64,000 nt of DNA, taken from positions 8,129,501 to 8,193,500 of the forward strand of contig JAUCBN010000023.1 in assembly GCA_035048815.1 (NCBI GenBank). Direction: 5' to 3'. Numbering within the stretch: the first letter of the stretch is position 1; the number at the start of each line of letters is the position of its first letter. Below, piece by piece: positions 1-11,412 of this stretch. The notes beneath the pieces were generated by a model. It saw nothing but the letters and a program-made list of their open reading frames with translations, had not been told where the DNA came from and ran no database searches. The translations under genes were made by a program, and so were the position numbers. The stretch comes from Abelmoschus esculentus (taxonomy: Eukaryota; Streptophyta; Magnoliopsida; Malvales; Malvaceae).

Positions 1-1
1 G

Positions 2-299
2 TGTCATTGTGCAAATCGGACTGAAGAATTAAATAGAGAATCAAGGGAAGAAAGAAACAGATTAAGGAAGATGAAGAAGAGAAAGGGGAGAGGAAACTGA
101 GAAAAGTTCATTCACATTTCGGATGCCTCATTACAACTCAAAAACCCTATTTCAAGCAGGAGTCAAAACGCTCCGTTTTAGCAGAAATTAAAAAAAGGAA
201 TGAAACTCACCGTTTCATTAAACATTAAACAAAACAAAATTAACGGTAAAATAAAATTACTTCCCTTCCAACGGTCAAATTCCAGATTGCTTCCTTACA
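2..299 (-). repeat. 3' LTR of the chromovirus (element sense)
   Basis: This is a 298-bp LTR whose other copy is at 5073-5370. It begins at the second base of the window. Immediately inside it, at about 300-313, the minus strand shows a purine-rich stretch (GAAGGGAGGAG) suited to be the polypurine tract that primes plus-strand synthesis. Confidence 0.92.
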
Positions 300-328
300 T
301 TGCTCCTCCCTTCAAGGAATCCTTGTCC

Positions 329-1762
329 TCAAGGATTAAATTGAGGAAACCTTTGCTGTAACTCATGGAGGACTTCCCAAGTGGCATCTTCAGGGAAAGT
401 ATTAGCCCATTCGACTAATACTTCTGTAACTTCCCAATTCCCCTTCCTTCCTATCCTTCTCTCAATGATTCGAATTGGTTCCTTGCTTATACTCCCATCT
501 GGATCAATGATTGGTAGCTCGGATTGACACATTCCAGACCCAATTCTTTTCTTTAGTTGCGAAATGTGAAATACCGGGTGAACCTTAGATCCCATTGGTA
601 GTTCTAGATGATAACCCACCTTCCCTACTCTTCCTATTACTTTGAAAGGACCGAACCATTTGGGACAAAGTTTCTGGCAGATTCTCTTGGCCACTGTTTG
701 CTGCCTATACGGCTGCAGTTTCAAAAATACCCAATCACCTTCTGATAGTTCACAGTCTGTCCTCCCTCGATCCGCTTGGCTCTTCATTCTATCTTGTGCA
801 CGCTTCATATGAAACTTCAGCATCTGAACTGCTGCTTCTCTCTGCTGCAAGCTTCTGTCTACTGCAGCCACCAAAGAATCACCCGCAACATATGGCAAGT
901 GAATAGGGGGCACTTGTCCATACAGTGCTTGATAAGGTGTCACTTGTATGGATGTGTGAAAGGTAGTATTATACCACCATTCAGCCAAGTGAATCCACTT
1001 ACCCCATTCTTTCGGTTTCTCTCCTGTCATACAACGCAAATACGTTTCCAAAAATTGATTCACCCTCTTCGTTTGTACATCAGTTTGTGGGTGGTATGCA
1101 GTGGAAGAATTCACCATTACTCCCAGTTTTTTCATTAACTCTTGCCAGAACAAGCTCATAAATATCGTGTCTCTATCACATACAATGTCATGTGGTAAGC
1201 CATGGAGCTTGAAAACATTCTCAAGGAATAACTGAGCCACATTAATAGCAGTAAAGGGATGAGCCATTGCTATGAAGTGTCCATATTTGCTCAACCTATC
1301 CACCACCACCAATATGCAATTTTTCTTCTCGGATTTTGGAAGCCCTTCGATGAAATCCATGCTGATCAAATGCCATACTGTTGTAGGAATGAGAAGCGGC
1401 TGCAAAAATCCCTTAGAGTGATGTAATTCACTCTTGCATCTTTGGCAAACCATGCACTCTCTCACAAAGCTCCTAACCTCCTTCCTTAACCCCTTCCAAT
1501 ACACAATAGTGCTCATCCTTTTAATAGTTGCCTGCACTCCCGAGTGTCCACCCAAGGCACTGCCATGAAAAAATTGAATCAATTCCTTCCTTAATTGACT
1601 GTTCTGTCCAACTACTAACCTTCCCTTCCTCCACAGAAGCTCTCCATCCCACTTGTATTTGCTATGCGTATTACTACCTCCTTCCAAATCCTTCAATATT
1701 TCCTTCAATTTATCATCTTCTCGCCAAGAGTCTTTAATTCTGTCCAACATTTCAGTTTGCAA
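329..1762 (-). pseudogene. pol part 2: integrase with C-terminal chromodomain
   Basis: This stretch holds the zinc-binding integrase N-terminus (GGHSGVQATIKRM through CMVCQRCKSE) and the catalytic core (MDFIEGLPKS, VVVDRLSKYGHFI, then the region after YHPQTD). A GPF-like segment (WFGPFKVIGRVGKVGYHLELP) follows, and the last 60 residues form a chromodomain-like fold (VTEVLVEWANTFPEDATWE). Chromodomains on integrase define the plant chromoviruses and are thought to steer insertion to modified histones. The frame is offset by one base from the RNase H segment, so it would not be translated as one polyprotein here. Confidence 0.9.
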
Positions 1763-1763
1763 A

Positions 1764-3599
1764 TTACTTACTCATTAAACTCCCTGATTCAGGTCTCCTT
1801 GATAAAGTATCGGCTACAATGTTATTGGATCCCTTCCTATACTGCACTTCGTAGTCGTAACCCATCATTTTAACAACCCACTTCTGTTGAAAAGGTGTGA
1901 TAGCTTGGTTGCTAGCCAAAAATTTGAGGCTTTGATGATCCGTTTTGATCACAAAATGTCGTCCCACCAAGTATGCCGACCATTTCTTGACAGCCATCAA
2001 TGCAGCCAGCATCTCTTTCTCATAAACAGAAAGAGCTTGATGCTTAACTCCCAACCCCTTGCTGAAAAATGCCAATGGTTGTCCACGTTGCACTAGGATG
2101 GCTCCTACTCCCACATCAGAAGCATCCGTTTCAACTACAAATTGCTCTCTAAAATTGGGTAAGGCAAGAACCGGGGCTGAACTAACTGCTTGCTTTAATT
2201 TTACAAAAGCAGTTTCCTCCTCATAACCCCATTTCCAACCTCCCTTCTTCAGTAACTCTGTTAGTGGCTTGGCAATACACCCATACCCTTGGATAAAACG
2301 TCTATAGTATCCAGATATCCCTAAAAAGCTCCTCAATTCCTTCACTGTTTTGGGGGCTGGCCACTGCAGTATTGAGTCCACCTTGGAAGTGTCCATAGAA
2401 ATGTGTCCATCAGCTATCACATAGCCCAAATAATCTATTTCCTTAGCTCCAAAACAACATTTCGAAAGTTTCAAAAATAACTTGTTGTTCTGCAGAATTT
2501 TTAATACTTCTTCTACATTTATCACATGGGACTCCCAATCCATAGAATAAATCAATATGTCATCGAAAAATACAAGGACATATTTCCTCAGCTGCAGCTT
2601 GAATATTTTGTTCATAAGCCCCTGAAACGTGGCTGGTGCATTCGTAAGTCCGAATGGCATTACAAGGAACTCGTAATGCCCTTCATGTGTCCTGAATGCT
2701 GTTTTGTGAATGTCAGCTTCCTTCATCCGTATTTGATGGTAACCAGCTCGCAAATCTAATTTAGAAAAGAAAGTTGCCTTCCCAAGCTCATCAAGCAACT
2801 CTTCTATTATGGGCATTGGAAACTTATCTCTAACAGTTAACTGATTAAGCTTCCTATAGTCAATACACATCCTCCATCCTCCATCTTTTTTCTTCACCAT
2901 AACAATTGGAGAAGAAAATGAACTGTTACTGTATCTTATGATCCTCGACTCCAACATTTCTCCTACCATCCTCTCAATTTCATCTTTCTGCATCACTGGG
3001 TGTCTATAAGGTTGAACCTTCACCACCATATTTTCCTGAATCAATTCAATCCTATGTTCATGACCTCTCTCAGGAGGTAGTCCCTTAGGTTCCTCAAAAA
3101 CCTCTTGGAATTTGTTAAGAACTCTCTGCAAATCCATAGGCAACTGATCAGGGATTCCTTTCATTTCCAACTGGGGACTCATCATCCACAATGCACCAGT
3201 ACAAGGCCCTGAATTGTGTCTCAATAGTTTCCCACATTCTTTGGGATTAATAGTCTGCAACTTTCTCCACTGCAAGCCTTGCAAAATAATTTCAGTGTCC
3301 ATATGAGTGAATCTCATCTGTAAAGTGGAAAAATCCCAATTAATACTGCCTAATTCCGAGAGCCATTCTACTCCAAGAACAATGTCACAGTTTTTCAAAG
3401 GAAGAACCAGAAAATTGGTTATAAACTTTCTGTCCTGAACTTCCCAGATTACTTTATCACATTGCCCCACAGTAGTGATCATTCTCCCATCAGCCACTTT
3501 GACTTTCAACTGATCTCTTCGACTTATAGGCCACTTCAACTTCTTAACCACAACAAGGTCAATGAAGTTATGGGTGCTGCCTGAATCAAAGCAATACAA
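1764..3599 (-). pseudogene. pol part 1: protease, reverse transcriptase, RNase H
   Basis: This open stretch of about 611 codons opens on the protease active site (FDSGSTHNFI). Reverse transcriptase follows (YRKLNQLTVRDKFPMP, then FFDDILIYS with both catalytic aspartates), and then RNase H (ETDASDVGVGAIL, TDHQSLKFL and ADTLSRR). It has no ATG at its start: it joins gag near 3595 through a frame break. It ends at a TAA at 1764-1766, and the integrase resumes one frame over within a few bases. Both breaks look like small indels. The domains themselves look intact, which fits a young copy disabled by few mutations. Confidence 0.88.
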
Positions 3600-5041
3600 G
3601 TTACACCCTCAATCTTAATTTCCAACTTCATGGTTTCCCAATTCGAAGCTCCCCACATGGCATTCAGAGACAAAACAGGTGCATTCTCTTTTCCCACATC
3701 TGGATCAGATTCTATCATTTCTTCACAGTCTAAGAAAACTTCAGGCTCAGTGTCTTCCTCAAGTCCCTCTATCATAATTTGATACATCTGACTTCTCGCA
3801 CATCTATGTCCTGGTGTGTATTTCGCAGTACACCAGAAACACAAGCCTTTTTTCCTTCGTTCTTCAATTTCTGCAGCAAACAAAGTCTTTCCCCCACCTT
3901 TTTGAAGCATCATACCTCCTGGTTTAACTTGTTTGGTGCTCATTGATACAGGGACATTTTGCCTACCAGATAATTGATTAGGGAGGACTCCCGAATCTAC
4001 TACCCCTCTATTCTGTCCATGTACTGGCTTGGGAGAAATAGGTGTAGGTGTATGATTCGAGGGTTTCCAAGGAGGAGTTGTCCAAGCCCTTTTCTGCCCA
4101 GTGCCCATCATAACCTCAACATGTCGTGCTAAATGAAAAGCATCCATGAGGGATTTAGGTTGTAGCAATTTAACCATTGGACTAATCTCTATGCGAAGGT
4201 GGTTCTTAAATAAGCTAAGCACATAGTCTTCTGGTAGTTCTACCTGAGTTAAGAGTTGGATAAACTCTTCGTAATATTGTTCAACTGAGTTATTCTGCCT
4301 TAACGATACTAACTCAGCAAAAGGGTCTTCAAAACCCTCAGGAGCAAACCTCTCTTTCAGCAGTTCAAAGTAATCAGACCAAGGAATCGAATTCATACCT
4401 CCATGAGTTTTCGCCACGAATTGATGCCACTGTAAAGCCCTTCCTTCCAGATGAAGCATCACTACCCTCACCTTCGCCTCGTCTGGAACGTTTTCTGCCT
4501 CGAAGTATTGTTCAAGCTTGCAATACCAACTTCTGAAATCTGAACCATCGAACTTGGGGCATAAGAGCTTATAAGCAAAATTGTGAAACTGGGTTGGTTG
4601 TTCTGGGGTCGCAGCAACCAACTCGACTTGAGTGAGGTTACCCACTGGATTTGAAGTATGTGGGTGCGGTCGACCAGTCTCAATAATCACTGGTTCGGGT
4701 CTGGCAGGATACTGTTCCATTCCAAAAATCACCGGCGTCGTTGTCGAAGGTCGTTGCGTGGGAGGTGTACCCAAAACTCCTGCTTGTTGAGGAGATAGCT
4801 CCGCCGTGTCTATTTTCTTCCCTAGTGCTATCTCAAACATCTTCTGTAAATTCCCCAACATAACCGCCTGCATATCCAGAAATCTAGTCTCAATCATCGT
4901 TTCCAAGCGTGTCACACTCTCTTGAAGCTTATCGGTCACCACCTGCCATTCAGGTATAGGAGTGGTGCTGTGGGTCTGTTCTGAAGCTGTCGTCTGAGCC
5001 GCCATAGCCAACTGAGCTGCCTGATGTCTGGTCTCCACCAT
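3536..5041 (-). CDS. gag of the chromovirus
   Basis: This 501-residue frame encodes the capsid/nucleocapsid part of the element. The ATG at 5041 is about 30 bases inside the 5' LTR. A typical Retrotrans_gag domain occupies roughly residues 150-290 (motifs FDGSDFRSWYCKLEQYF and EGRALQWHQF). Near residue 400 there is a metal-knuckle-like motif, CFWCTAKYTPGHRC, with the compressed Cys-Cys-His-Cys spacing common in plant chromoviruses. The frame runs into the start of the protease but ends in shifted sequence just before the DSG active site. The protease and the rest of pol continue in another frame from about 3599, so gag and pol are separated by a frame break rather than a stop. Confidence 0.88.
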   Translation of the reverse strand: MVETRHQAAQLAMAAQTTASEQTHSTTPIPEWQVVTDKLQESVTRLETMIETRFLDMQAVMLGNLQKMFEIALGKKIDTAELSPQQAGVLGTPPTQRPSTTTPVIFGMEQYPARPEPVIIETGRPHPHTSNPVGNLTQVELVAATPEQPTQFHNFAYKLLCPKFDGSDFRSWYCKLEQYFEAENVPDEAKVRVVMLHLEGRALQWHQFVAKTHGGMNSIPWSDYFELLKERFAPEGFEDPFAELVSLRQNNSVEQYYEEFIQLLTQVELPEDYVLSLFKNHLRIEISPMVKLLQPKSLMDAFHLARHVEVMMGTGQKRAWTTPPWKPSNHTPTPISPKPVHGQNRGVVDSGVLPNQLSGRQNVPVSMSTKQVKPGGMMLQKGGGKTLFAAEIEERRKKGLCFWCTAKYTPGHRCARSQMYQIMIEGLEEDTEPEVFLDCEEMIESDPDVGKENAPVLSLNAMWGASNWETMKLEIKIEGVTCIALIQAAPITSLTLLWLRS

Positions 5042-5058
5042 ATCACCGAGGATCGTAG

Positions 5059-5071
5059 GGCTCTGATACCT
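5059..5071 (-). promoter_or_regulatory. Primer-binding site, tRNA-iMet type
   Basis: On the minus strand, directly after the LTR, the sequence reads AGGTATCAGAGCC. It matches the usual plant initiator-Met primer site except at its first base. The gag ATG follows only about 20 bases later. Confidence 0.75.
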
Positions 5072-5072
5072 C

Positions 5073-5370
5073 TGTCACTGTGCAAATCGGACTGAAGAAT
5101 TAAATAGAGAATCAACGGAAGAAAGAAACAAAGTAAGGAAGATGAAGAAGAGAAAGGGGAGAGGAAACTGAGAAAAGTTCATTCACATTTCGGATGCCTC
5201 ATTACAACTCAAAAACCCTATTTCAAGCAGGAGTCAAAACGCTCCGTTTTAGCAGAAATTAAAAAAAGGAATGAAACTCACCGTTTCTTTAAACATTAAA
5301 CAAAACAAAATTAACGGTAAAATAAAATTACTTCCCTTCCAACGGTCAAATTCCAGATTGCTTCCTTACA
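5073..5370 (-). repeat. 5' LTR of the chromovirus (element sense)
   Basis: This 298-bp LTR supplies the promoter end for the minus-strand element. It is the partner of 2-299, with five mismatches and no indels by eye. Confidence 0.92.
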
Positions 5371-6208
5371 TGTGGAGCATATTAGAGGGAAATAATTTTG
5401 TTTTAACGAATCTTGACCACCGGTCAAACTAGTGTGTTGTTATAATAACTTTTATTTTTTTGGTCTAATCACCTTTATCTCCCTCCGTGTCTTAACGTTT
5501 AATTTTAAGGATCTCCTCTTGTTTAATCTCGGTTTTAATCCCTAGAATTTTATTTCCTTTTTACAATTTTAGTTCTCATATCTTGGCAAGAGATTTCAAT
5601 TTGATCTCATTCTTTTAAAATGGGATTTGTGTTGCCTTCAAAAGCTGCGCAAAACTAATTTTCTTTCCTTTCTTTTCCATATTAATCTTTTATTCACAGT
5701 TTTAATTATAGAGATTAAATTATTCGTTCATTTTTCGTGTATGGTAGTTAGTATTCATGGCATGTTTACCGTATTACCTGTTTTAGCATGTAGAAATTTT
5801 GGAGATTTGGTTGTAAAATTAGTGCATAATTTGTGATCTGGTCAATTATAATCTAACATAGGATAAATAATAGGATTTAATTTTGGTAATTGAGTTAATT
5901 TGTTTAATGCATTTGTTAGTCTCGTATAGCATGTTATTGGGCCATGAAAAACGTTATTTTGGGTAACGTTTTTATTAGATTTAAAATCATGTGATTAATT
6001 AGGATAACGAAAGTGGAATGTGCATAATTTATTTCTGCATCTTTAGTTATGCATGTTTGTGTTGGTAATTTTAACTGTCATTCTTACTTTATCTTTGCTA
6101 TTTAACCTTTATCTTTATTTTCAGTGTAATTGATATTGAATGATAGTTAAACAATGAGTTCGGGTAATTGCAATTGAGAATGCATAATGTTTGGTATTTG
6201 ATTCGTAA

Positions 6209-6500
6209 ACGCGAGCCTCTAAATTCGGTCGTAAACGAGACCAATTCCAATGTAGTGGAGGTGGTTTGGACGCTTACCTTCGGGTTTAGGTGCTTTAAAA
6301 TAAATATACATATCTAATTAAAAATTAATTTGATCGTCAAATTAGCCTGAAAAATTTAATATCAATACCCCAATTTTATCGAATCTCTGGTTTTATGGTG
6401 TCCGGTCTACCTAAACGGCCGGTGGCGACTCCAATTTTTCAAAAATCATTTTTAACCGAAAATTTATCGTAGAAGACATTAATTTTAAAATGACACATAA
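6209..6500 (+). repeat. Ogre/Tat-like LTR tail fragment
   Basis: This segment aligns with 8098-8480 from the CTAAATTCG block through 'GTGTCCGGTCTACCTAAACG' to TGGCGACTCC at 6423-6432. The portion with 'GGTACCAATTTTGG' is deleted here. The left end of the LTR could not be placed. Confidence 0.55.
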
Positions 6501-8097
6501 AATATGTTTTTCAACATCGAAAGAGAATATCTTTTCCGATTTTCCGCAATGTCTTTCGAGTCACCCACGAGCATGTGTGAAACACTTATTCGAATCCTGT
6601 GACGCTTCGATTGCATCAATCTGACTTTTCCGTTGCCTCGCCGGCTAACTCCTTTCCTAGCTGCAACCATCGTATCATGTCTTCGTTTAGGAGGCCTGAA
6701 AAGAGAACCAAACATCAAATCTTTAACCCAAAATGAGAAACGTATCTGATCCGAAGGAAACCAAAAACAGAAACCAAAAGCATGAAAGAAGAAAAATATG
6801 TGACAGAAGTCAAAGAGCTTTAAATATTTTGATCAGATTGAAAAGACGGGGAGGAGATTCAAATTCAATATAAACAAAGAGAATAGCTTGTAAGATTGAT
6901 CATCTACCATTAATCGAAGAAAGGAGAAACCAGAATAATTTTCTCTGGTAAAAATAAAAGGCTTTCTTCATTTCTTTTTTGTGCATCCCAAATCAACAGA
7001 ATAGGAAAGGATAAAAAAAATAAGAATAAAGGATCAGGCTTCCCTTGTTCAGTCGCCGTTAGTCCTCCGATGATGATTCCTTGAAAGGATGAGCCACTGT
7101 GACAGAAAGATTGGATAAGACGAAGTCTTTCCTTGGTTTTGAATGTGGGAACAACACCATTTTACCCTTTTCCTTAAGTTTCTTGCACGAGTCAATGTCT
7201 CAACCCCTTAGGTGAGCAACCAGTACCGATGAAAGCGGTTAATAGTCATTGCTTCATCGAGGTTGATCCGTATTCACCTGATGGTTAAGAGTCAGAGTTG
7301 GGATTTCACTTCTGGATATTTGTTGTTGTTTTTTTTGGAAAAAGGATTTAATCTTCTGAATTCTTGATGTAAACTCTTGGGTTTTCGTTTGAATCTATGT
7401 GTTCATTTCCTTGTAACTGAGATTTGAAGCGCCGAGTGTTTTTGGATAAACACTATTTTTTAAATGGGAAAAAGGAATGATCGGTCTTGAAAAAATCTAC
7501 TTTTACAGAGCATTAATTTGTTTCATTTAAGACTAGGTAGTGGGAACGTTTCTGGAAAAGGAAACTAGTGTGGTTTCCATTTGTTTTTCTTTTTTATTTA
7601 TTACATTAAAATATGCATTAATTTTTTAGTCAAATATGTTGTTTTGTTTTTACTCCATTGCTTTCCTTTATTATTTTTGTTTTATTTACAATTCACATGT
7701 ATCTTTAGATGTGAGTGCATTTAGATTGCGTCAAGCATGTTCGAATGTCGTATACTCATGTATGATTCATGACCATTGTTTCTCTATGTCTAACATGAAT
7801 TAGTTGGTAAGGAAAATCACATTTCGTTAGGTTCATATTAATGCATAGTTTAGATTTAATGAAATCCTCCTTATTTGACTATATTATTTAGCTAATAATT
7901 TAATTTAAGTTAGAATCATGTTAGTATGAAGGTAAAGCCAAAAAGAATCCATTCCTTTAGTTCATATTCCACGGTTAAGCATGTAGGATTTAGTTAATTT
8001 TAACTTTACCTCTTTATATTTTGTCTCAAGTTGTGAATATGTGTAATGTTTCTATATCAGTTTTTACCGTTGTTATTTTGTTACAAATACATAACGG

Positions 8098-8544
8098 CAC
8101 CTTTAATTTGTTAATACGGACCCCTAAATTCGATCGTAAGCGAGGTCAACTCCAGCGTAACGGTGGTGGTTCGGACGTTTATCTTCGAGTTTAGGTGCTC
8201 TAAGATAAATACGCAAATCTAATTAAAAATTCGATTGTCAAATTAGCCCAAAAATTTTAATATTAATAAAGCGGTAATTATTAAAGTACCAATTTTGGAC
8301 GGTGTGGGGTGCTAATCCTTCCTCATCCGTAACCGACTCCTGAACCCTAATTTTATCGAATCTCTTGTTTTATGGTGTCCGGTTTACCTAAACGGTCGAT
8401 GGTGACTTCAATTTTTTAAAATCATTTTTAAACCGAAAAATTCACGTGAAAGACATTAATTTAAAAATGACATATCGAAAATATTTTCCAACAACGAAAA
8501 ATAAATTTTCTAGCGATACACTAATCGTGATTTTTTAGATCGCT
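8098..8544 (+). repeat. Ogre/Tat-like LTR tail ending in GATCGCTACA
   Basis: This is the same module as 6209-6500 but with the GTACCAATTTTGG and CCGACTCCTGAACCC blocks kept. It ends in ATCGCTACA, much like the LTR end of the element at 8752-18758. The 5' limit and target-site duplication were not found. Confidence 0.55.
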
Positions 8545-8751
8545 ACAAGAACAATGATGAAGGCCATGATTGTTTTGATGATGAGGCTATTATAGAGTGG
8601 TGATGATGAAGTAATGATGATAGTGTAATGATGAAGCAATGATGATGATGCAATGGTAGTGCCATGATGATAGTCATAAGGAATAATTATTGGAGCAATG
8701 ATTGAAGAAATAATGATGGAAGCCATAATTAAAGAAACAATGATGGACTAA
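8545..8751. repeat. ATGATG-rich degenerate microsatellite
   Basis: About 200 bases are built from variants of AATGATGA and ATGATGATG. The large Tat-type element begins directly at its right edge, and a similar AGTAATGATTGG sequence follows that element's other end. Confidence 0.7.
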
Positions 8752-10784
8752 TGTAATAACCCATTATTTGAAACCCTTTTTTATTAAAATCAGATCCAAT
8801 AAACATCAAACCCAATACCCATTACTAAACCCAAACCCGATAGCCCAAAATAAACCTTAATGGTAACTAAACTAACCCTAGTAGCTTCCCTTCTAGCCGC
8901 CGCCGTCGTCCTTGGAGCTTCTCGTTGCGTGAGAGTCATGCGCCGACGTCTCGGACACCATGAGCCACGTGTGAGACACGTAGATGATGTGTTGGCCTTC
9001 AACCGTTCTTCCATGCTATCACCACCGCCCAAAACCTGCAAAAAATAAATAAAAAAAAGATTAAACTCAAGAAGACATCAAATCTGGAAAAAGCAAGGAT
9101 GATATATGTTTTTTATTATTTTTTCTTGTATCCGAACGAGTATAAAACCCGAGACAAAATCAATATATGCTCTCTAGACTTTCGAATGAAAATAGAAGAA
9201 AAGAGTAACTTTCAAAGCAAAAAATATACAAAAAATATCATAATATTCGAAAGAAATCAGAAAAAACAAAAGAGAGGAGATCAAAAAGGTAACGAAAATT
9301 CAAAAGTCACTTACCTTTAATCTTAGATCTAGGCTTGTGTGATCGACGTTTCGAAAAACTGATCCTACCATCGTGTTCTTCGCGTTGAGTAGCATCAGAA
9401 AGCTTTTTTCTTTCTACCTCCAGCGACCGGCAACGACGGTCGGCGCGACGATCGACAACGACGAACGACGTCGTTCTCTACCAACAACGGCTCCAGAGAG
9501 AATAGAGATTTTTTAAAAGCTCTATTTTGTGCATAAGAATAAAAATGAGGATGAAGGCTATCTTCAAAAAAATAGTTTTGTATACAATACACGAAACGAC
9601 GTTGTTTTGGCGCTTGGTTATAGGGTTCAAAATGACGTCGTTTCATCCTACCAGACTCGGTGGATCGATCCATATCCGACCCCGACCCGTGTGTAACCCG
9701 AGAAGATGGTAAAATCATGTTAACGGTCCCTGTGCTTAGTATCCTTCGCATTATTATCTTTCATTTTTAATTTCTTTACATTTCCGTCCTTATTTTGTCA
9801 TAATTACCCTCTAAATTTCTGTGTTCTTGCAATTACACCACTGTTCTTGTTCCATAACTCTTTTATTATTTTATGTTATTGTTATGTTACTGTAAATTAT
9901 TATTATTATTATATGATTTAATCATTGTATAATGCTACTGTTATAGTACTATTTTCATATTGTTTTGTTTTTTTATTATTTTATTATGTTAGGATTATTA
10001 TTAATTTATAGTTTTGTTTATATTACTAACACTTTTTATCATTTCATTATTATTATTTTGTTATATTATTATTTATCATATTTATGACATTCTTAATGAT
10101 GTTTATTTATTACCTTTTAAATGTAAATAATATAATATATATGCCATTGTTACGTTTTTTTATAACCTTTTTGCAGTTTTTTTTTATTTATTTTGCTAGG
10201 CTTCGTAATTATATATGCATTTAATATTAAATTTAATTTAAATTCGTTTATGTTGCTATAATTTCGTTTCGTTCTGTTAGAAATTATCCCGATGTATTCT
10301 ATTGAGAGTAGCATCCCGTTCTTCGGGTGCTATCTCTTTTGAATCGTCGTAGATATTAGGATACGCATTTCAAATTAAAACTTAATTTAGTTCGAATTTT
10401 GTATTTTCTTAAAATTACGATGCCAACCTTTAGGTACCAATTTTGGGCATTATGGGGGTGCTTATCCTTCCCCAAGCGTAAACAACACCCGAACCCATCT
10501 TTGGTTTTGTTTTCTTGGTGTTCGATCCATCTTTTTGAACGATCGATGGCGACTCCAACCGGTTAACTATTTTTCAAATTTTAACGGTATCCAATGGGAG
10601 TGGCATCCTGTTCTTCAGGTGTCATCTTCTAGGATAACGATTTTTCAAACATTACCGCAAATTTTTAAATTATAAACGGTATTCTGTTAGGAGTGATATC
10701 CTGTTCTTCAGGTGTCATCTTTGAATACCGAACTTTTGAACCTTTAAACCGTTTTTAAAGATTTTTAAAAAAGGGGTCGCTACA
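8752..10784 (+). repeat. 5' LTR of the Tat-type element
   Basis: This is a 2033-bp LTR. Its last 500 bases hold three copies of a stem-loop (10309-10332, 10601-10624, 10694-10717) and the conserved tail block with TGGCGACTCC at 10547-10556. Confidence 0.9.
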
Positions 10785-10786
10785 GA

Positions 10787-10804
10787 TGGCGACTCCGCTG
10801 GGGA
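10787..10804 (+). promoter_or_regulatory. Primer-binding site, tRNA-Arg type
   Basis: TGGCGACTCCGCTGGGGA lies two bases after the LTR. It is complementary to the 3' end of plant tRNA-Arg(ACG) as I remember it. A tRNA-Arg primer is a known trait of Ogre elements. Confidence 0.85.
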
Positions 10805-11412
10805 TAAATTTTGTTTTAAAAAAGGAGTTAAGCCTTAGTCCGGTTCGTATTATAATTTTTAAGAAAATATAAAATTCAAATTAAATTAATTTTTAATTTC
10901 CATTTGCATTAGATTAAGAACCCTTAAGTAAAATGATTACTTCGCTTCGTGGGGTCTTCACCTCCGTATAGTGTTGTTATTCATTTTTGGAATTTTGGTC
11001 TTTATATTTTGTGGGGTCCTCACCTCCGTATAAATAAGGGTCATATTCCCCCGAATCGATGTCTTTAGCGACAGTTCGGGTACCACTTACTTTAGAACCG
11101 AAACACATATAATGAACTTTAGAAGCTTACCTGATCGAAACCGTGTTGTTATACTGCCCATCTAGAATCACCCTTTAAGTTTTCGTTTATTTATATTTAT
11201 CCTTTCTATTTTGTATTTCTTTTCATGTGCATACATATTTACTTATTTTGCTTATTATGTGAATTAATTATTTCTTGAATTAATTATACTAACGCATTTC
11301 CTTTTCCGTGTTTATTTTGTTTCTTTTTTTCCTTTTCTTTTTACATCCATTTTGCATATCATTTTATACATAGGTGTTTGATTCAAAAGTACATTCTAGA
11401 AAGCGCTCAATT

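Larger units (their letters stand above)
2..5370 (-). mobile_element. Ty3/gypsy chromovirus, nearly complete LTR retrotransposon
   Basis: Two 298-bp direct repeats (2-299 and 5073-5370) bound an interior that reads on the minus strand as gag, protease, reverse transcriptase, RNase H, integrase and a C-terminal chromodomain. The LTRs start TG and end CA and differ at five positions by eye, about 98% identity, so the insertion is young. The right flank is tgtgg; base 1 is g, which agrees with the last base of a 5-bp target-site duplication, but the rest lies outside the window. The small size, short LTRs and chromodomain suggest the Reina clade (inference). Pol is broken twice, so this copy is not autonomous as read. 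Confidence 0.93.
5371..8751. other. No gene; decayed retroelement-derived sequence
   Basis: This AT-rich stretch has only short chance reading frames. It holds two related LTR-tail segments (about 6209-6500 and 8098-8544) and an ATGATG-rich repeat at 8545-8751. I saw nothing recognisable between about 6500 and 8090. Confidence 0.6.

Noticed and set aside
8790..9041. Arginine-rich open frames in the Tat-type LTR (also at 16711-16993)
   Set aside because: They lie in a GC-richer patch of the LTR, overlap on both strands, and are not conserved in frame between the two LTR copies.
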